A stretch of DNA of 64,000 bases from Bacteroidales bacterium (GTDB taxonomy: Bacteria > Bacteroidota > Bacteroidia > Bacteroidales > Muribaculaceae): NCBI GenBank assembly GCA_014800795.1, contig JAAVFL010000005.1, forward strand, positions 1-64,000. The letters are read 5' to 3'. A program made the translations under genes and the position numbers. Under the pieces are notes generated by a model. The model was not told where the DNA came from. It saw only the letters and a program-made list of their open reading frames with translations, and ran no database searches. This document shows, piece by piece, positions 43,810-53,558 of this stretch; within the stretch, counting starts at the first letter, position 1, and every line of letters begins with the position of its first letter.

Positions 43810-45510
43810 ATGAGAAAAATTTTACTTTCACTTTCAGCAGCAGCCGTGGCATGCGCGGCTTCAGCGACGATTAACGTCGAATATCAGTGGAACAATGTTG
43901 TCAACGCCGGCGATGCCGTGATGAGTACCGTAAACTCTGTTGCAACCGCTCCGGAGGGAGATTATTATGTAGGCGCCTCTTTCGCAAAATCGGAATCCGT
44001 AAAGTGGGGCGACACCGACCTGACCCCCTCGGAAGAGATGACAACCGCATACCAGCGCAACTGGACCCTCGGCCGCATCAGCTCCGACGGCACTATGAAA
44101 TGGCATATCACCGCCATTAACGCCAATATCGCGAACAACTCCCTGCGCGTAGCCCAGACCCCCGACGGTGGTGTAGTGATGATGGCGAACGCCACTTTCA
44201 ACAGTAATGCAGGTGGAGGCGCCCCGGAACTTATGAAATTCACCGACACCAAAGGTAACGCCGTTACCCTTGAGCTAAACAACGCTCCGGAAGAGAAGAG
44301 CCCTTATGCGGGAGTGCTGATCAAATTCAGCGCCGACGGCGAGATGGAATGGAATAGCGTTGTAGGCGCCGACGGATACGAATCTGCCGGAAAATTCGAT
44401 GCCAACGTAGTAAGCTTCAATGCTCTGGCTGTCGACAGCGAAGGTAATGTATATGCCGGCGGTGTATATAAGACAGCCCTCGTTCTCGGCGACAATCAGG
44501 AAAGCCGTTTTGCCATCAATCTGGGAGTGGAAAGCAACGGCAAGGTCACCAACAACGGTGATGCTTTCATAGCCCGGTTCGACAACACCGGTAAAAACAC
44601 AGGTTTCCTCACCTCTTCGGCAAGCGCCCCCTATGCCGCCAAGGAATCTCTGAGCGCAATGACAATCGACGGTAATACACTTTACTGTGCCCTTATAGTC
44701 GACGGTGCAGAGAACCTGAAATACAACCTTTTCGATGTGGAGACAGAGGTAAGTTCGGACTTCGCCGCAAACATCGTGTACGGCAAGGTTGACCTATCCA
44801 CATTCAAGTGTACCGAAGCCGGCGCGCTGACGGCCAACAAGACCGAAATCTCCGCATCCCACAACGCGCAGATCCAGAACATACAGGCTATAGGCGACCG
44901 CCTTTATATCAGCGGCTCCAACAACGGTGCCCTCGAGCAGAACGGAACAACGGTAGCATCATCCTCAAGCAACAAGCTCGAGAACACCACAATCGCCGTT
45001 GACCCTGCCACCATGGCCGCCACCACAGCCTACGTGACAAACTCCGACAATATCGGCAATGACTTCTATGTAATCCGCGATACTGAGAACGGTAAAGTAT
45101 ATACCATTGCCTATCAGCTTACCGGCACATTTGGAAATCTCTATCAGTTTGAAGAGGACGGAACCCTCGACCAGGCATACGTCCTGGCATCCGGCACAAG
45201 CAATATGACCCCGGCTCTGTTCAACAACGACACCAAACAGCTTCTGGTGCCTATGTATGCCAAAGGTCTTGCCGGGCTCGGAGGTACGGAAGCGGCAACC
45301 GAAACCTTCGGCAGCTTCCATGGCTTCCTCACTTCGTTCCGCCTTCCTGACGTAACCACCACCGGTGTGACCGATGTAACAGCCGGAGATGCCGCAGATG
45401 CCCAAGCAGAATATTTCAACCTTCAGGGTATGATGGTAAAGAATCCGGCCGCCGGAACTCTCGTTATCCGCCGTCAGGGCAATGAAGTATCGAAGATGAT
45501 CGTGCGGTGA
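43810..45510 (+). CDS. Secreted repeat protein, possible beta-propeller, with T9SS-like tail
   Basis: The 566-aa protein has a signal peptide (MRKILLSLSAAAVACAASA). The body repeats propeller-like elements such as GRISSDGTMKWHI, LIKFSADGEMEWNSVVGADG, ALAVDSEGNVYAGGVY and FIARFDNTGKNTGF. These resemble blades of an SBBP or PQQ-like beta-propeller. The C-terminus (EYFNLQGMMVKNPAAGTLVI to SKMIVR) has the look of a sorting tail. No catalytic residues were recognised. It is probably cell-surface or secreted and is a single gene with its own promoter and terminator. Confidence 0.65.
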   Translation: MRKILLSLSAAAVACAASATINVEYQWNNVVNAGDAVMSTVNSVATAPEGDYYVGASFAKSESVKWGDTDLTPSEEMTTAYQRNWTLGRISSDGTMKWHITAINANIANNSLRVAQTPDGGVVMMANATFNSNAGGGAPELMKFTDTKGNAVTLELNNAPEEKSPYAGVLIKFSADGEMEWNSVVGADGYESAGKFDANVVSFNALAVDSEGNVYAGGVYKTALVLGDNQESRFAINLGVESNGKVTNNGDAFIARFDNTGKNTGFLTSSASAPYAAKESLSAMTIDGNTLYCALIVDGAENLKYNLFDVETEVSSDFAANIVYGKVDLSTFKCTEAGALTANKTEISASHNAQIQNIQAIGDRLYISGSNNGALEQNGTTVASSSSNKLENTTIAVDPATMAATTAYVTNSDNIGNDFYVIRDTENGKVYTIAYQLTGTFGNLYQFEEDGTLDQAYVLASGTSNMTPALFNNDTKQLLVPMYAKGLAGLGGTEAATETFGSFHGFLTSFRLPDVTTTGVTDVTAGDAADAQAEYFNLQGMMVKNPAAGTLVIRRQGNEVSKMIVR

Positions 45511-45594
45511 GCGCACTGCCGATCTCTTCCATGACAATATGCAGTTTATAGCTAAAACCACATAAGATTGATTTTTTAATTACGTAAGCCAAGA

Positions 45595-45630
45595 AACAGC
45601 CCCGCCGCGAGACGGGGCTGTTCTGTTTTT
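45595..45630 (+). terminator. Strong intrinsic terminator
   Basis: Arms AACAGCCCCG (45595-45604) and CGGGGCTGTT (45613-45622) enclose an 8-nt loop and are followed by CTGTTTTT, about 85 bp past the stop. Confidence 0.9.
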
Positions 45631-45677
45631 AACTATCATCATACGCCGCAGATATCATCTTCATTCAGTAAAGATGT

Positions 45678-45709
45678 TTGCCGGAGAGTGGAAAAATTGT
45701 TACCTTTGT
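45678..45709 (+). promoter_or_regulatory. Promoter of the exopolysaccharide operon
   Basis: -33 TTTG (45678-45681), exactly 20 bp, -7 TACCTTTG (45702-45709). This is the best consensus match in the window. Transcription would run from about 45716 through wza to the first glycosyltransferase. Confidence 0.8.
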
Positions 45710-45824
45710 GGTTGCTATGCAATAATCGAAGGGTTAATACGTTAATAAATCGTAATGCGGCAGCATAGATCTGTACCGCCAATACCTGATCCTTCGGATT
45801 AAGATATTTACGTAAATAAACATC

Positions 45825-46628
45825 ATGAGACTAAAGCACATGTTAATGGGGTGCGTTGGTGTGTTCATGTTGGCGTCATGCAACACGTCCAAAACGGTTC
45901 TCCCCTATTTTACTGATATACGCACTGTTGCGGAAGGCTCCATGGATGCCGGAGACTATATGCCGACCATTCAGCCCGACGACGAACTGTTCATTACCGT
46001 AACCTCGCGCGAGCCAATGGCCTCGGCCCACTATAATCTACCCCTCTCCAATCCCGCTACAAGCGACGCTCTTGAAGTTACTACGCAACCCAAACAGCAG
46101 ACATACATTGTCGACACAAAGGGAGATATCAACTTTCCTGTACTTGGAAAACTCCACGTCGCAGGGCTGACCACCGAGCAGCTTCAGGAACAGCTTACCC
46201 GCGACATCAGCGCCGATGTGAAGGATCCGGTAGTAAGGGTGGAACTTATAAACTTCACGGTTGTAGTTGCAGGCGAAGTGGTAAGTCCGTCGACCATTCA
46301 GGTGAACCGCAACCGTTTCAGCATCCTCGACGCCCTGTCGGCCGCCGGCGACCTGACCCCCTACGGAGAACGCTCGAATATACTTCTTATCCGCGAGGAG
46401 GATGGAGAGCGCAAATTCGTGCATCTTAATCTCAACTCATCCGATCTTCTGTCGTCGCCCTACTTCTACCTTCAGCAGAACGACTATGTATATGTTGAAC
46501 CCAACAAGATACGTCAGGCGAACTCCCGTTACAACCAGGACAACAGTTATAAACTGTCAATGACTTCAACCATTGTGAGCGCCGCCTCGGTGATAGCATC
46601 GCTCATAATCGCTCTCACTGTGAAATAA
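45825..46628 (+). CDS. Wza-type polysaccharide export outer-membrane lipoprotein
   Basis: The 267-aa protein has a lipobox FMLASC (Cys19). A polysaccharide-export (PES) domain spans about 50-140 (PDDELFITVTSREP, YIVDTKGDINFPVLGKLHVAG). An SLBB domain follows (VVVAGEVVSPSTIQVNRNRF, about 145-215). A C-terminal hydrophobic helix (STIVSAASVIASLIIALTV) would cross the outer membrane. It forms the exit pore for the polysaccharide. It is the first gene of the operon and the Wzc-like gene begins 13 bp later. Confidence 0.93.
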   Translation: MRLKHMLMGCVGVFMLASCNTSKTVLPYFTDIRTVAEGSMDAGDYMPTIQPDDELFITVTSREPMASAHYNLPLSNPATSDALEVTTQPKQQTYIVDTKGDINFPVLGKLHVAGLTTEQLQEQLTRDISADVKDPVVRVELINFTVVVAGEVVSPSTIQVNRNRFSILDALSAAGDLTPYGERSNILLIREEDGERKFVHLNLNSSDLLSSPYFYLQQNDYVYVEPNKIRQANSRYNQDNSYKLSMTSTIVSAASVIASLIIALTVK

Positions 46629-46641
46629 CCAGACGAATCCC

Positions 46642-48918
46642 ATGGCAAACAATAATAATTCCGATTTTATCGATATCAAGGGACTGCTGCGCCAGTATCT
46701 TTCCAAATGGTACCTTTTCGTGATATCAGCAGTAATCTGCGGAGGAATCGCCCTGCTTTTCTGCAAAGCCAGAGTGCGCACCTACGGAGTGCGCGCCAAC
46801 GTGCTGATTCAGGTTGACGACACCAACCCACTGAGCGCCATGGGAGCTGTCGGCGACCTTCTCGGCTCGAAAGGCCGTGTTGACGACGAGGTATATGTAA
46901 TCAGCTCCCACTCCCTGCTCCGCGATGTAGTGAAAACTTTAGGCATCAATCAGAGCAATATGGTGAAGCGCGGATTGCTCAAGCGTGTGGACACCTATCC
47001 TGATGGTCCGCTTAGAATAGTGACAGCTCCCGAACTTCCCGATACTCTCACTGCCGGCATCACCTTCAAAGTAAAGGTTAACGAAAAGGGGATGGCGACT
47101 ATCGAGGCGAAAGCCAAGCGGAAAGTCATCGCCGACATCAAGAACCAACCTCTGCCGGTGACCCTCACCACCCCCTACGGTGATTTCACCATCGAGAAAA
47201 CAGAATTCTTCACCGAGGGTGAGGCGCTTAACGACAACATGAGCTTCACCGGCTACCATGCAGCAGCCGAAGATCTTGCCCTCGACGTATCGGCGTCGAT
47301 AGCCAGCAAGAAGAGTAACGCTATAGAACTGGCCATCGATACCAAGAATCCGGCTCTCGGCGAAGCAATCCTGAATGAGATCATAACCCTATATAACCAA
47401 CGCGGTATCAAAGAGAAGAACCTTCAGGGTGAGAAAACCAGCCAGTTTATCGCCGACCGTCTTGTAATTCTCAACGAAGGTCTGAATGATGCTGAAATAG
47501 CTATCGAGCAATACAAGCGCGAGCACAATCTCACCGATCTCAAACTCGACATGACCTACAGCGCCCAGAAGATGGGTGATCTCGAAAAATCGCTGCTCAC
47601 GGCTGAGACAGAAGCCGAGATTCTGAAAATGACACTTGAATTCATGCAGAATCCCGATAACGCCTATGCGCTCGTGCCCGCTACCATTCCGGATCTGGCT
47701 GAGACGATGAATACCTATAATGAGATCATACTCAAACGCATAGAACTTCTCGGAAGCGCCCAGCCGAATAATTTAATGCTTCAGCAGATGAATGCCCAGA
47801 TCGATGCAATGCGTACAAATGTACTCACCTCGATCAAACGGGCGAAAGTATCGGCAGATCTGACCGTAAAAGAGATAGGCCGCCAGGTAGACGCCACAAG
47901 ATCGAGCATGGGCGAGATACCGACTAAAGAGCGTGAATTCTACACGTTGCAGCGCGAGCAACTGGTAAAACACAACCTCTACATGTTCCTGCTTCAACGA
48001 GGCGAAGAGACCCAGATGCTTATGGCGAACGCTGTTCCCAAAGGTCAGATAGTCGACGAAGCTTACACGCTTAACAAACCTCTCGGCTTGGGAAATATGA
48101 TGATCATGATGCTGGCAATGTGTATTGCCATTTGCTTGCCACCGGCCTATCTGTTCCTTCGTAAACTACTTCGCAATAAATTCGAGACACGCGAGGAAGC
48201 CGAGAAATATGTGGATGTACCGGTACTCGGCGAGATGTGCCAGATCCGCGAATCCAAAGGGAGCGTCGTTGTCGGCAACGGCATATATTCCAGTTCGTCG
48301 GAACTTTTCCGCCTGCTCCGTACGAACCTTCTGTTCATGCTCAACGGGGCCGACGATAAGGTTGTGCTTATGACTTCCGCCCGTTCAGGGGAGGGCAAAT
48401 CGTTCATATCCATCAATCTAGCCGCCACGCTGGCCCTTCTGAAAGGGAAACGTGTGCTGCTGATCGGTATGGATATCCGCAAGCCTCAGCTTGCCAACTA
48501 TCTGGGTATACCGGCAAATCCGGGACTTACGCAATATCTGTCGACCCCCGGCATGCCTATTGAAAACATAATCAGACGCAACGTTCCGATCGAAAATATG
48601 GATGTTATCGTGGCAGGTCCGGTTCCGCCAAACCCGGCCGAACTGCTTGCCTCCGACCATGTCGACGAGCTGTTCAGACATCTGCGCACAATGTATGATT
48701 ACATCGTGATAGATTCGGCACCGGTGGGAATGGTATCCGACACGTTCTCGCTCAACCGCGTATCTGACGCCACAGTATTCGTGACCCGCGTGAACTATTC
48801 GCAGATAACCGACCTTCAATATCTCAACAAGATCAACCACGACAAGCGTCTCAACAAGCTGTCAGTCGTAATCAACGGCACCCAGTCGAAGCAGGGCTAC
48901 GGCTACGGATATAAATAA
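46642..48918 (+). CDS. Wzc-type polysaccharide co-polymerase and tyrosine autokinase
   Basis: The 758-aa inner-membrane protein controls chain length and export. Wzz-like part: membrane helix near 30-50, long periplasmic helical coiled coils (about 210-440), second helix near 485-505 (MMIMMLAMCIAICLPPAYLFL pattern). Cytoplasmic BY-kinase: Walker A TSARSGEGKS with Lys586, Walker A' VLLIGMDIRKPQ, Walker B YIVIDSAP. The C-terminus GYGYGYK is a short tyrosine cluster, the usual autophosphorylation site. Full length, and its place between wza and the polymerase gene is typical. Confidence 0.94.
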   Translation: MANNNNSDFIDIKGLLRQYLSKWYLFVISAVICGGIALLFCKARVRTYGVRANVLIQVDDTNPLSAMGAVGDLLGSKGRVDDEVYVISSHSLLRDVVKTLGINQSNMVKRGLLKRVDTYPDGPLRIVTAPELPDTLTAGITFKVKVNEKGMATIEAKAKRKVIADIKNQPLPVTLTTPYGDFTIEKTEFFTEGEALNDNMSFTGYHAAAEDLALDVSASIASKKSNAIELAIDTKNPALGEAILNEIITLYNQRGIKEKNLQGEKTSQFIADRLVILNEGLNDAEIAIEQYKREHNLTDLKLDMTYSAQKMGDLEKSLLTAETEAEILKMTLEFMQNPDNAYALVPATIPDLAETMNTYNEIILKRIELLGSAQPNNLMLQQMNAQIDAMRTNVLTSIKRAKVSADLTVKEIGRQVDATRSSMGEIPTKEREFYTLQREQLVKHNLYMFLLQRGEETQMLMANAVPKGQIVDEAYTLNKPLGLGNMMIMMLAMCIAICLPPAYLFLRKLLRNKFETREEAEKYVDVPVLGEMCQIRESKGSVVVGNGIYSSSSELFRLLRTNLLFMLNGADDKVVLMTSARSGEGKSFISINLAATLALLKGKRVLLIGMDIRKPQLANYLGIPANPGLTQYLSTPGMPIENIIRRNVPIENMDVIVAGPVPPNPAELLASDHVDELFRHLRTMYDYIVIDSAPVGMVSDTFSLNRVSDATVFVTRVNYSQITDLQYLNKINHDKRLNKLSVVINGTQSKQGYGYGYK

Positions 48919-48936
48919 AACTCTTCATACACCCTG

Positions 48937-50469
48937 ATGGGGGAAGCACTATCTACAACAGTCACCGCAGCCACAAACGAAGCACCATCTACGGGCAACC
49001 GCATCGACACCCCCCGGAAAGAGCTTCTGCAACTCACTCGCGGAGAGTGGGGATGGGCTCTTGCGTTCATGCTCTCCATGTCGATGATAGGGCTGAAGTT
49101 TCCGATAGGTTACATCACGGCATTCGTGCTGATGGCGGCCCGCTATCGCAGCAACCGCTACGACTTCCTGATGATGTTCACTATTTTCATGGGAGGATAT
49201 GGTGTAGCTACGTTCAACTCTCTGGGTATCGGCAGTCAGAATATCACTCTGCTGGTAGGCATAGCCGGCTATCTGTGTCTGAAAAAATATCCGCTTCTCA
49301 ACAAGTCGATGGCAATGTGGGGACTTTACGGTGTGGGGCTGATAATGCTTGCGATGTGCAGCATTGTGTCGATGAACGTTCAGTTTCCGCGTATCACACG
49401 CTATCTTTCGGTAATATATTTCATATTTCCCCTTCTGTTTTTCTCAGGACGTCCTTTCGATATACGTAAATTCTGGCGCGCCGTGATGCCCTATGTCATA
49501 ATCATGGGTGTATTCTATATTATCGACGGCTTTATATTCTGCGGTAATGTGCTGGTTCCCTGCACCCATCTCTCCAACTTCCGTGAATCGACCTTCAACA
49601 ATCTGGTATGGCGCCCCTTATCAATGAATCCAGCAAGAAAATATCCTGTAGGAATCTATCTGTTCACATTGGCAGTGATTCCTCTGATCCGCGTATACCG
49701 GTTGCGTGCATGGCAATGGCTCGCGATTATCGGCGGCATGATCTCAACCTTCACTTTTACCGTTATCTCAGGTCTGGTGCTCGGCTACATGTTCCTTCGC
49801 GGAAATTTGCGTCAGACTCTCAAGTGGGGGCTTCTCGGTCTGGTGGTTTTTCCGATATTATATTTCGTTGACGGTGCGTTGCCTTCGCGTGATACGGGGG
49901 AACTAGGCGGCACCCAAAGCTTCCTGCGAATAAAGTCGTCGGTAGATCAGATTATATTCGCTTTTGAAATTCAGGACGAGGAGGATCTCGCCAAGCTCGG
50001 TACCAGCCGAATGGGCCAGGCAATCCCGAAGATAGAACTTCTTTACGACGAGAACAAGCAATGGACAGGTTTCGGATTTCTCGATGTAATCGAGAACACC
50101 CCATCGAAATATATCATTTACAACGATCTGTATTTCGAAGAATACAGTGAGGACAACTGGGAGGTTGCCAACAACATTGAAGTTTCCGCTCTCGAGGTTT
50201 TCACTTCCATAGGCTGGATAGGACTTGCCTTACACATCGCATTCTTCGTGGGACTGTATCTTCTGGTGAGAAAAAAACGCGATTCAGTTTATTTTCTCAG
50301 TGTAATGGTTATGTTCGCCTGGTTCGGTATCGGCGGTTTCGACGGTCTGGTGCGCATCATGTCGTTATATCTTGTAGGGCTTACCTACGGTATCGTTCTT
50401 CTGACAAACCGACCGGACTATGAAAATGCCGATGAAACAGATCAAATTGCCGGGGGAAGCGTATCATGA
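48937..50469 (+). CDS. O-antigen/EPS polymerase-like membrane protein (Wzy-like)
   Basis: The 510-aa protein has about ten or more predicted membrane helices after a hydrophilic start. A larger loop near residues 310-410 contains TQSFLRIKSSVDQI and EVANNIEVSALEVFTSIGW. This topology and the position between wzc and a flippase gene fit a Wzy polymerase, which joins repeat units on the periplasmic side. Wzy proteins share little sequence, so the call rests on topology and context. The stop overlaps the flippase ATG by 4 bp (ATGA). Confidence 0.7.
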   Translation: MGEALSTTVTAATNEAPSTGNRIDTPRKELLQLTRGEWGWALAFMLSMSMIGLKFPIGYITAFVLMAARYRSNRYDFLMMFTIFMGGYGVATFNSLGIGSQNITLLVGIAGYLCLKKYPLLNKSMAMWGLYGVGLIMLAMCSIVSMNVQFPRITRYLSVIYFIFPLLFFSGRPFDIRKFWRAVMPYVIIMGVFYIIDGFIFCGNVLVPCTHLSNFRESTFNNLVWRPLSMNPARKYPVGIYLFTLAVIPLIRVYRLRAWQWLAIIGGMISTFTFTVISGLVLGYMFLRGNLRQTLKWGLLGLVVFPILYFVDGALPSRDTGELGGTQSFLRIKSSVDQIIFAFEIQDEEDLAKLGTSRMGQAIPKIELLYDENKQWTGFGFLDVIENTPSKYIIYNDLYFEEYSEDNWEVANNIEVSALEVFTSIGWIGLALHIAFFVGLYLLVRKKRDSVYFLSVMVMFAWFGIGGFDGLVRIMSLYLVGLTYGIVLLTNRPDYENADETDQIAGGSVS

Positions 50470-52001
50470 CCAGCAACGACAGCAAACGCATAGCCCGTAA
50501 CGCCGTATACCTCTACGGAAGGATGCTTCTGACTGTCGGAGCATCGCTATATACCACGCGCCTTGTGATGGAGACGCTCGGTGTGCATAATTATGGTATT
50601 TACGGGCTTGTAGGAGGCATCGTAGCGATTCTCGGCTTCATCAACGGAACCATGGCCGGCGCCACCCAGCGTTTCCTGAACTATGAGATGGGGGGGGGCG
50701 ATCCTGACCGCACGCGGCGCACTTTCAGCAACGCCCTGCTTCTGCACATGGCTATCGCCGCCTTAGTTGTCGTATTGGGTGAAACTGTCGGGCTATGGTA
50801 TGTTAACAGCCATCTAAATATAGCGCCCGAGCGAATGTATGCAGCCAATGTCACCTACCAGCTCTCGATTCTGGCAGCTGTGGCGTCGATAGTGCAGATT
50901 CCATACGTGGCCTCCATAATGGCCAACGAGCGGATGAATGTATATGCGGGCATGTCGATACTTAACGTGGGTCTGAAGCTCGGTGTGGCCATGTCGCTCG
51001 TATTGTTTCCCGGTCTGGACACCCTGATTATATATGCAGTGATGATGGCAGCAGCCGCGTGGATTGTTGCAGCTCTGTACCGTGCGTACTGTGTGAGGAA
51101 GTTCAGCGAATGCCGGTTCTCGCGCCATGTGGACCGTGGAATCTTTTTGTCGATGCTCAAGTTTTCGGGCTGGGATCTATACGGAAATCTATGCTATACG
51201 GGACGAGTGCAGGGAACGATCGTTATCCTCAACAAATTCAGTGGCACCGCGCTGAACGCCGCCGGCAACCTGACCCTTACCGTATCGGGAACAATCACGA
51301 GCTTTGCTTCGGCAGTGACAACGGCTTTCCGCCCGCAGATCATCCAGCAGTATGCGCGCCGCAATTACAGCGACATGCTTACACTGCTAAACAACTGCGC
51401 ACGCTATTCCTTCCTGCTTATGGGGTTGCTGGTGGCGCCTATGTTCATCGAGATGGATTACCTTCTCGGTCTGTGGTTAGGCTTCGGCGATGTACCCGAA
51501 TATACGGCCACATTCTGCCGCATAAGCCTCATTGCCGCATGCGGCGAGCTGCTTATCACTACCGTATGCATCGGAATCCATGCCACCGGCAATGTAAAAC
51601 GTTTGAGTTTCATATCCGGAACTCTCTATCTGATAGAACTTCCGGCTATGTATCTGCTGCTGAAATACACGGGACGTCCGCCGGTGGTATATTGCGTACA
51701 CTGCCTGTTTATCGCCATGGTGCTGCTCGCTGACACGATAATATTGAAAATTCAGCTTAATAGCTTCAGAATCCGGCAGTTCTGGCGCAAAGGGGTATTG
51801 GTTCCGCTTCTGATAGTAGGAGCTGTCACCGGGTCGGCCTTGTGGATGAAGACACTCGGCGAGGAAGGCCTGATGCGTGCCATTCTGATGGCGATGTTCA
51901 CAACAGCCATGACACTCTCGCTCACCTACTGCTTCGGTATAGACAGTGCGACCCGAAATATGGTAAACAATAAAATCAAACGTATAATCAAACGTCAGTG
52001 A
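50466..52001 (+). CDS. Wzx-like polysaccharide flippase
   Basis: The 511-aa protein has about 12-14 membrane helices and the MOP/MATE-like opening RIARNAVYLYGRMLLTVGASLYTTRLVMETLG (pattern, residues 7-38). GIYGLVGGIVAILGFINGTM is typical of capsule flippases. It would move lipid-linked repeat units to the periplasm. It is translationally coupled at both ends: a 4-bp overlap with the Wzy-like gene, and a 4-bp overlap with the glycosyltransferase that starts with GTG. Confidence 0.88.
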   Translation: MTSNDSKRIARNAVYLYGRMLLTVGASLYTTRLVMETLGVHNYGIYGLVGGIVAILGFINGTMAGATQRFLNYEMGGGDPDRTRRTFSNALLLHMAIAALVVVLGETVGLWYVNSHLNIAPERMYAANVTYQLSILAAVASIVQIPYVASIMANERMNVYAGMSILNVGLKLGVAMSLVLFPGLDTLIIYAVMMAAAAWIVAALYRAYCVRKFSECRFSRHVDRGIFLSMLKFSGWDLYGNLCYTGRVQGTIVILNKFSGTALNAAGNLTLTVSGTITSFASAVTTAFRPQIIQQYARRNYSDMLTLLNNCARYSFLLMGLLVAPMFIEMDYLLGLWLGFGDVPEYTATFCRISLIAACGELLITTVCIGIHATGNVKRLSFISGTLYLIELPAMYLLLKYTGRPPVVYCVHCLFIAMVLLADTIILKIQLNSFRIRQFWRKGVLVPLLIVGAVTGSALWMKTLGEEGLMRAILMAMFTTAMTLSLTYCFGIDSATRNMVNNKIKRIIKRQ

Positions 52002-53155
52002 AGACCATTCTTTTTGTTGCGACTTCTATGAATGTAGGGGGAGTTGAGAAAGCTCTCACTGGAGTACTCAACGCTCTCGATCCTGAAGAATGGGATATTT
52101 ATCTTGATCTGATTTATCCGGAAGGCGGTTTTCTGTCGGCAGTACCGCCCAATGTAAAGACCGGATGCATCGAGTCGCTCAACCGCCACGGTTATTTCTG
52201 CCAGCATCCCATGAAGGGATTTCTCAGATATATGAAAGATGGGAAATGGATTACGGGGATAAGACTTATGTGGCATTACGCGCTTGCCAAACAGCGGGGA
52301 TCGCTCAACGGTTTCAGCCGCCACATCACCCGCAACGAACGCGCCCACGACATGGAATTCGATGTTGCGGTATCATTTCACGGACCGGGTGAATATCTCG
52401 ACAGTTATGTCGCCGACCGCGTCAGAGCCAGGCGTAAGATCGGTTGGATTCACTTCGATGTGAGCCGTTGCTACATAAAGCCACGCAGCATTCTTGAAAG
52501 CTACAGCCGCTTCGACAGTATTTTCGTAGTATCGGAAGAGGGTAAGCGTGTGTTCGACCGTATGTTTCCGTCGCTTGCCGGGCGAACTGAAGTAATGCCC
52601 AATATAGTGAGCCGCCGCACTATAGAACGGATGGCCGAGGAGGAAACCCCGTTCAACAAGAAAACCGGCGAGATCCATATAGTCACCGTAGGGCGCCTGT
52701 CCGACGAAAAGGGTCAGGATCTGGCTCTGGAGGCTCTTGCGCTGCTGCGTGAGAAAGGTGAAAACGTAATCTGGCATTTCGTAGGAGGAGGTCCGGCGGC
52801 TGAAAAGCTGCGTGGGCTCGCAGAAAGGCTCGGGGTAGGAAACGCAGCTGTGTTCCACGGTGTCACCCTCAATCCCTACGCATACATGCGGCTTGCGGAT
52901 ATCTACATGCAGCCGTCGCGCCACGAGGGTTACGGAATCACCATTCAGGAGGCGCTGACTTTCGGTGTCCCAGTCGTATCGACCGACACCACCGGCGGTC
53001 GCGATCAGCTTGCCGGAGTGGGAAACGCCATCCTGACCGACTTCACACCAGCGGCGATCGCCGACGGAATAATACGCGCCCGAAGTATGCCCCGCGGGCC
53101 GCATCTTACCGCCGACACAATCAGCAGTTCGGAGCTGTCGGAACGTCTGTCGTGA
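51998..53155 (+). CDS. Family 4 glycosyltransferase (GT-B)
   Basis: The 385-aa cytoplasmic or membrane-associated enzyme starts at a GTG overlapping the flippase stop (GTGA). The N-terminal acceptor domain begins ILFVATSMNVGGVEKALTGV. The C-terminal nucleotide-sugar domain has IHIVTVGRLSDEKGQDLALE, WHFVGGGPAAEKLR and the EX7E region RHEGYGITIQEALTFG. The sugar transferred cannot be told from sequence. It is the last gene of the coupled operon. Confidence 0.9.
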   Translation: MKTILFVATSMNVGGVEKALTGVLNALDPEEWDIYLDLIYPEGGFLSAVPPNVKTGCIESLNRHGYFCQHPMKGFLRYMKDGKWITGIRLMWHYALAKQRGSLNGFSRHITRNERAHDMEFDVAVSFHGPGEYLDSYVADRVRARRKIGWIHFDVSRCYIKPRSILESYSRFDSIFVVSEEGKRVFDRMFPSLAGRTEVMPNIVSRRTIERMAEEETPFNKKTGEIHIVTVGRLSDEKGQDLALEALALLREKGENVIWHFVGGGPAAEKLRGLAERLGVGNAAVFHGVTLNPYAYMRLADIYMQPSRHEGYGITIQEALTFGVPVVSTDTTGGRDQLAGVGNAILTDFTPAAIADGIIRARSMPRGPHLTADTISSSELSERLS

Positions 53156-53558
53156 TTCGTCATCTGGCAGCCACCTTTGCGCAGGAATATGCCTGAGGAG
53201 GGGGGCCGGAAGTTCCACTCCGGTCAGGGAATAATACTTTTCGGATAATATTGTCTTCCACGCATCGGCTGCGATTTCCGCCAGTCCGGCGAGATCTTTA
53301 TGACTCTCTAACCACCGGGCTCCGGAGATTCGGCGTCGCACCTGCCGGTATAATAGCATTTTTCCGTAAGATCGAGCATCAATGGTTTCAGTTCAGCGAT
53401 ATGGGGGATAGAACAGTAGACATGTAATATCCTTATAATAAAGTACGTTAAAATGTTCAGGGCTGATGTTATAAATGTGTTTCAATACATAGGGAAATAT
53501 CGGTTTAAATAATTAACTTTGCAGTACGAAAACCCTGAGACCGCACGTAGACCCCGCA
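53156..53558. other. Gap in the polysaccharide locus with possible decayed gene
   Basis: This 403-bp region separates the two glycosyltransferase genes. On the minus strand, HIAELKPLMLDLTEK in one frame and MLLYRQVRRRISGARWL in the next meet at a run of A/T (about 53362-53367). Adding one base there would join them into one polypeptide reaching ILSEKYYSLTG and further. No family was recognised, so it is either a frameshifted remnant or chance. The right end holds the -7 box of the next gene. Confidence 0.35.
53514..53521 (+). promoter_or_regulatory. -7 box for the second glycosyltransferase
   Basis: TAACTTTG matches TAnnTTTG, 37 bp before the ATG at 53559. No clear -33 element was found. It implies the gene is transcribed separately from the wza operon. 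Confidence 0.5.

Larger units (their letters stand above)
45511..45824. other. Intergenic region before the exopolysaccharide locus
   Basis: This 314-bp region holds the terminator of the preceding gene (45595-45630) and the promoter of the polysaccharide operon (45678-45709). The transcript leader is about 110 nt with no obvious structure. Confidence 0.6.

Noticed and set aside
46642..48918. Wzc-like gene as a ParA or MRP-type ATPase
   Set aside because: The Wzz-type periplasmic coiled coils, the second membrane helix and the terminal Tyr cluster make the BY-kinase call firm.
52373..53359. 328-codon open frame on the minus strand
   Set aside because: Most of it is antisense to the GT4 gene. 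Only the part beyond 53156 looks protein-like, and that is reported separately as a possible remnant.
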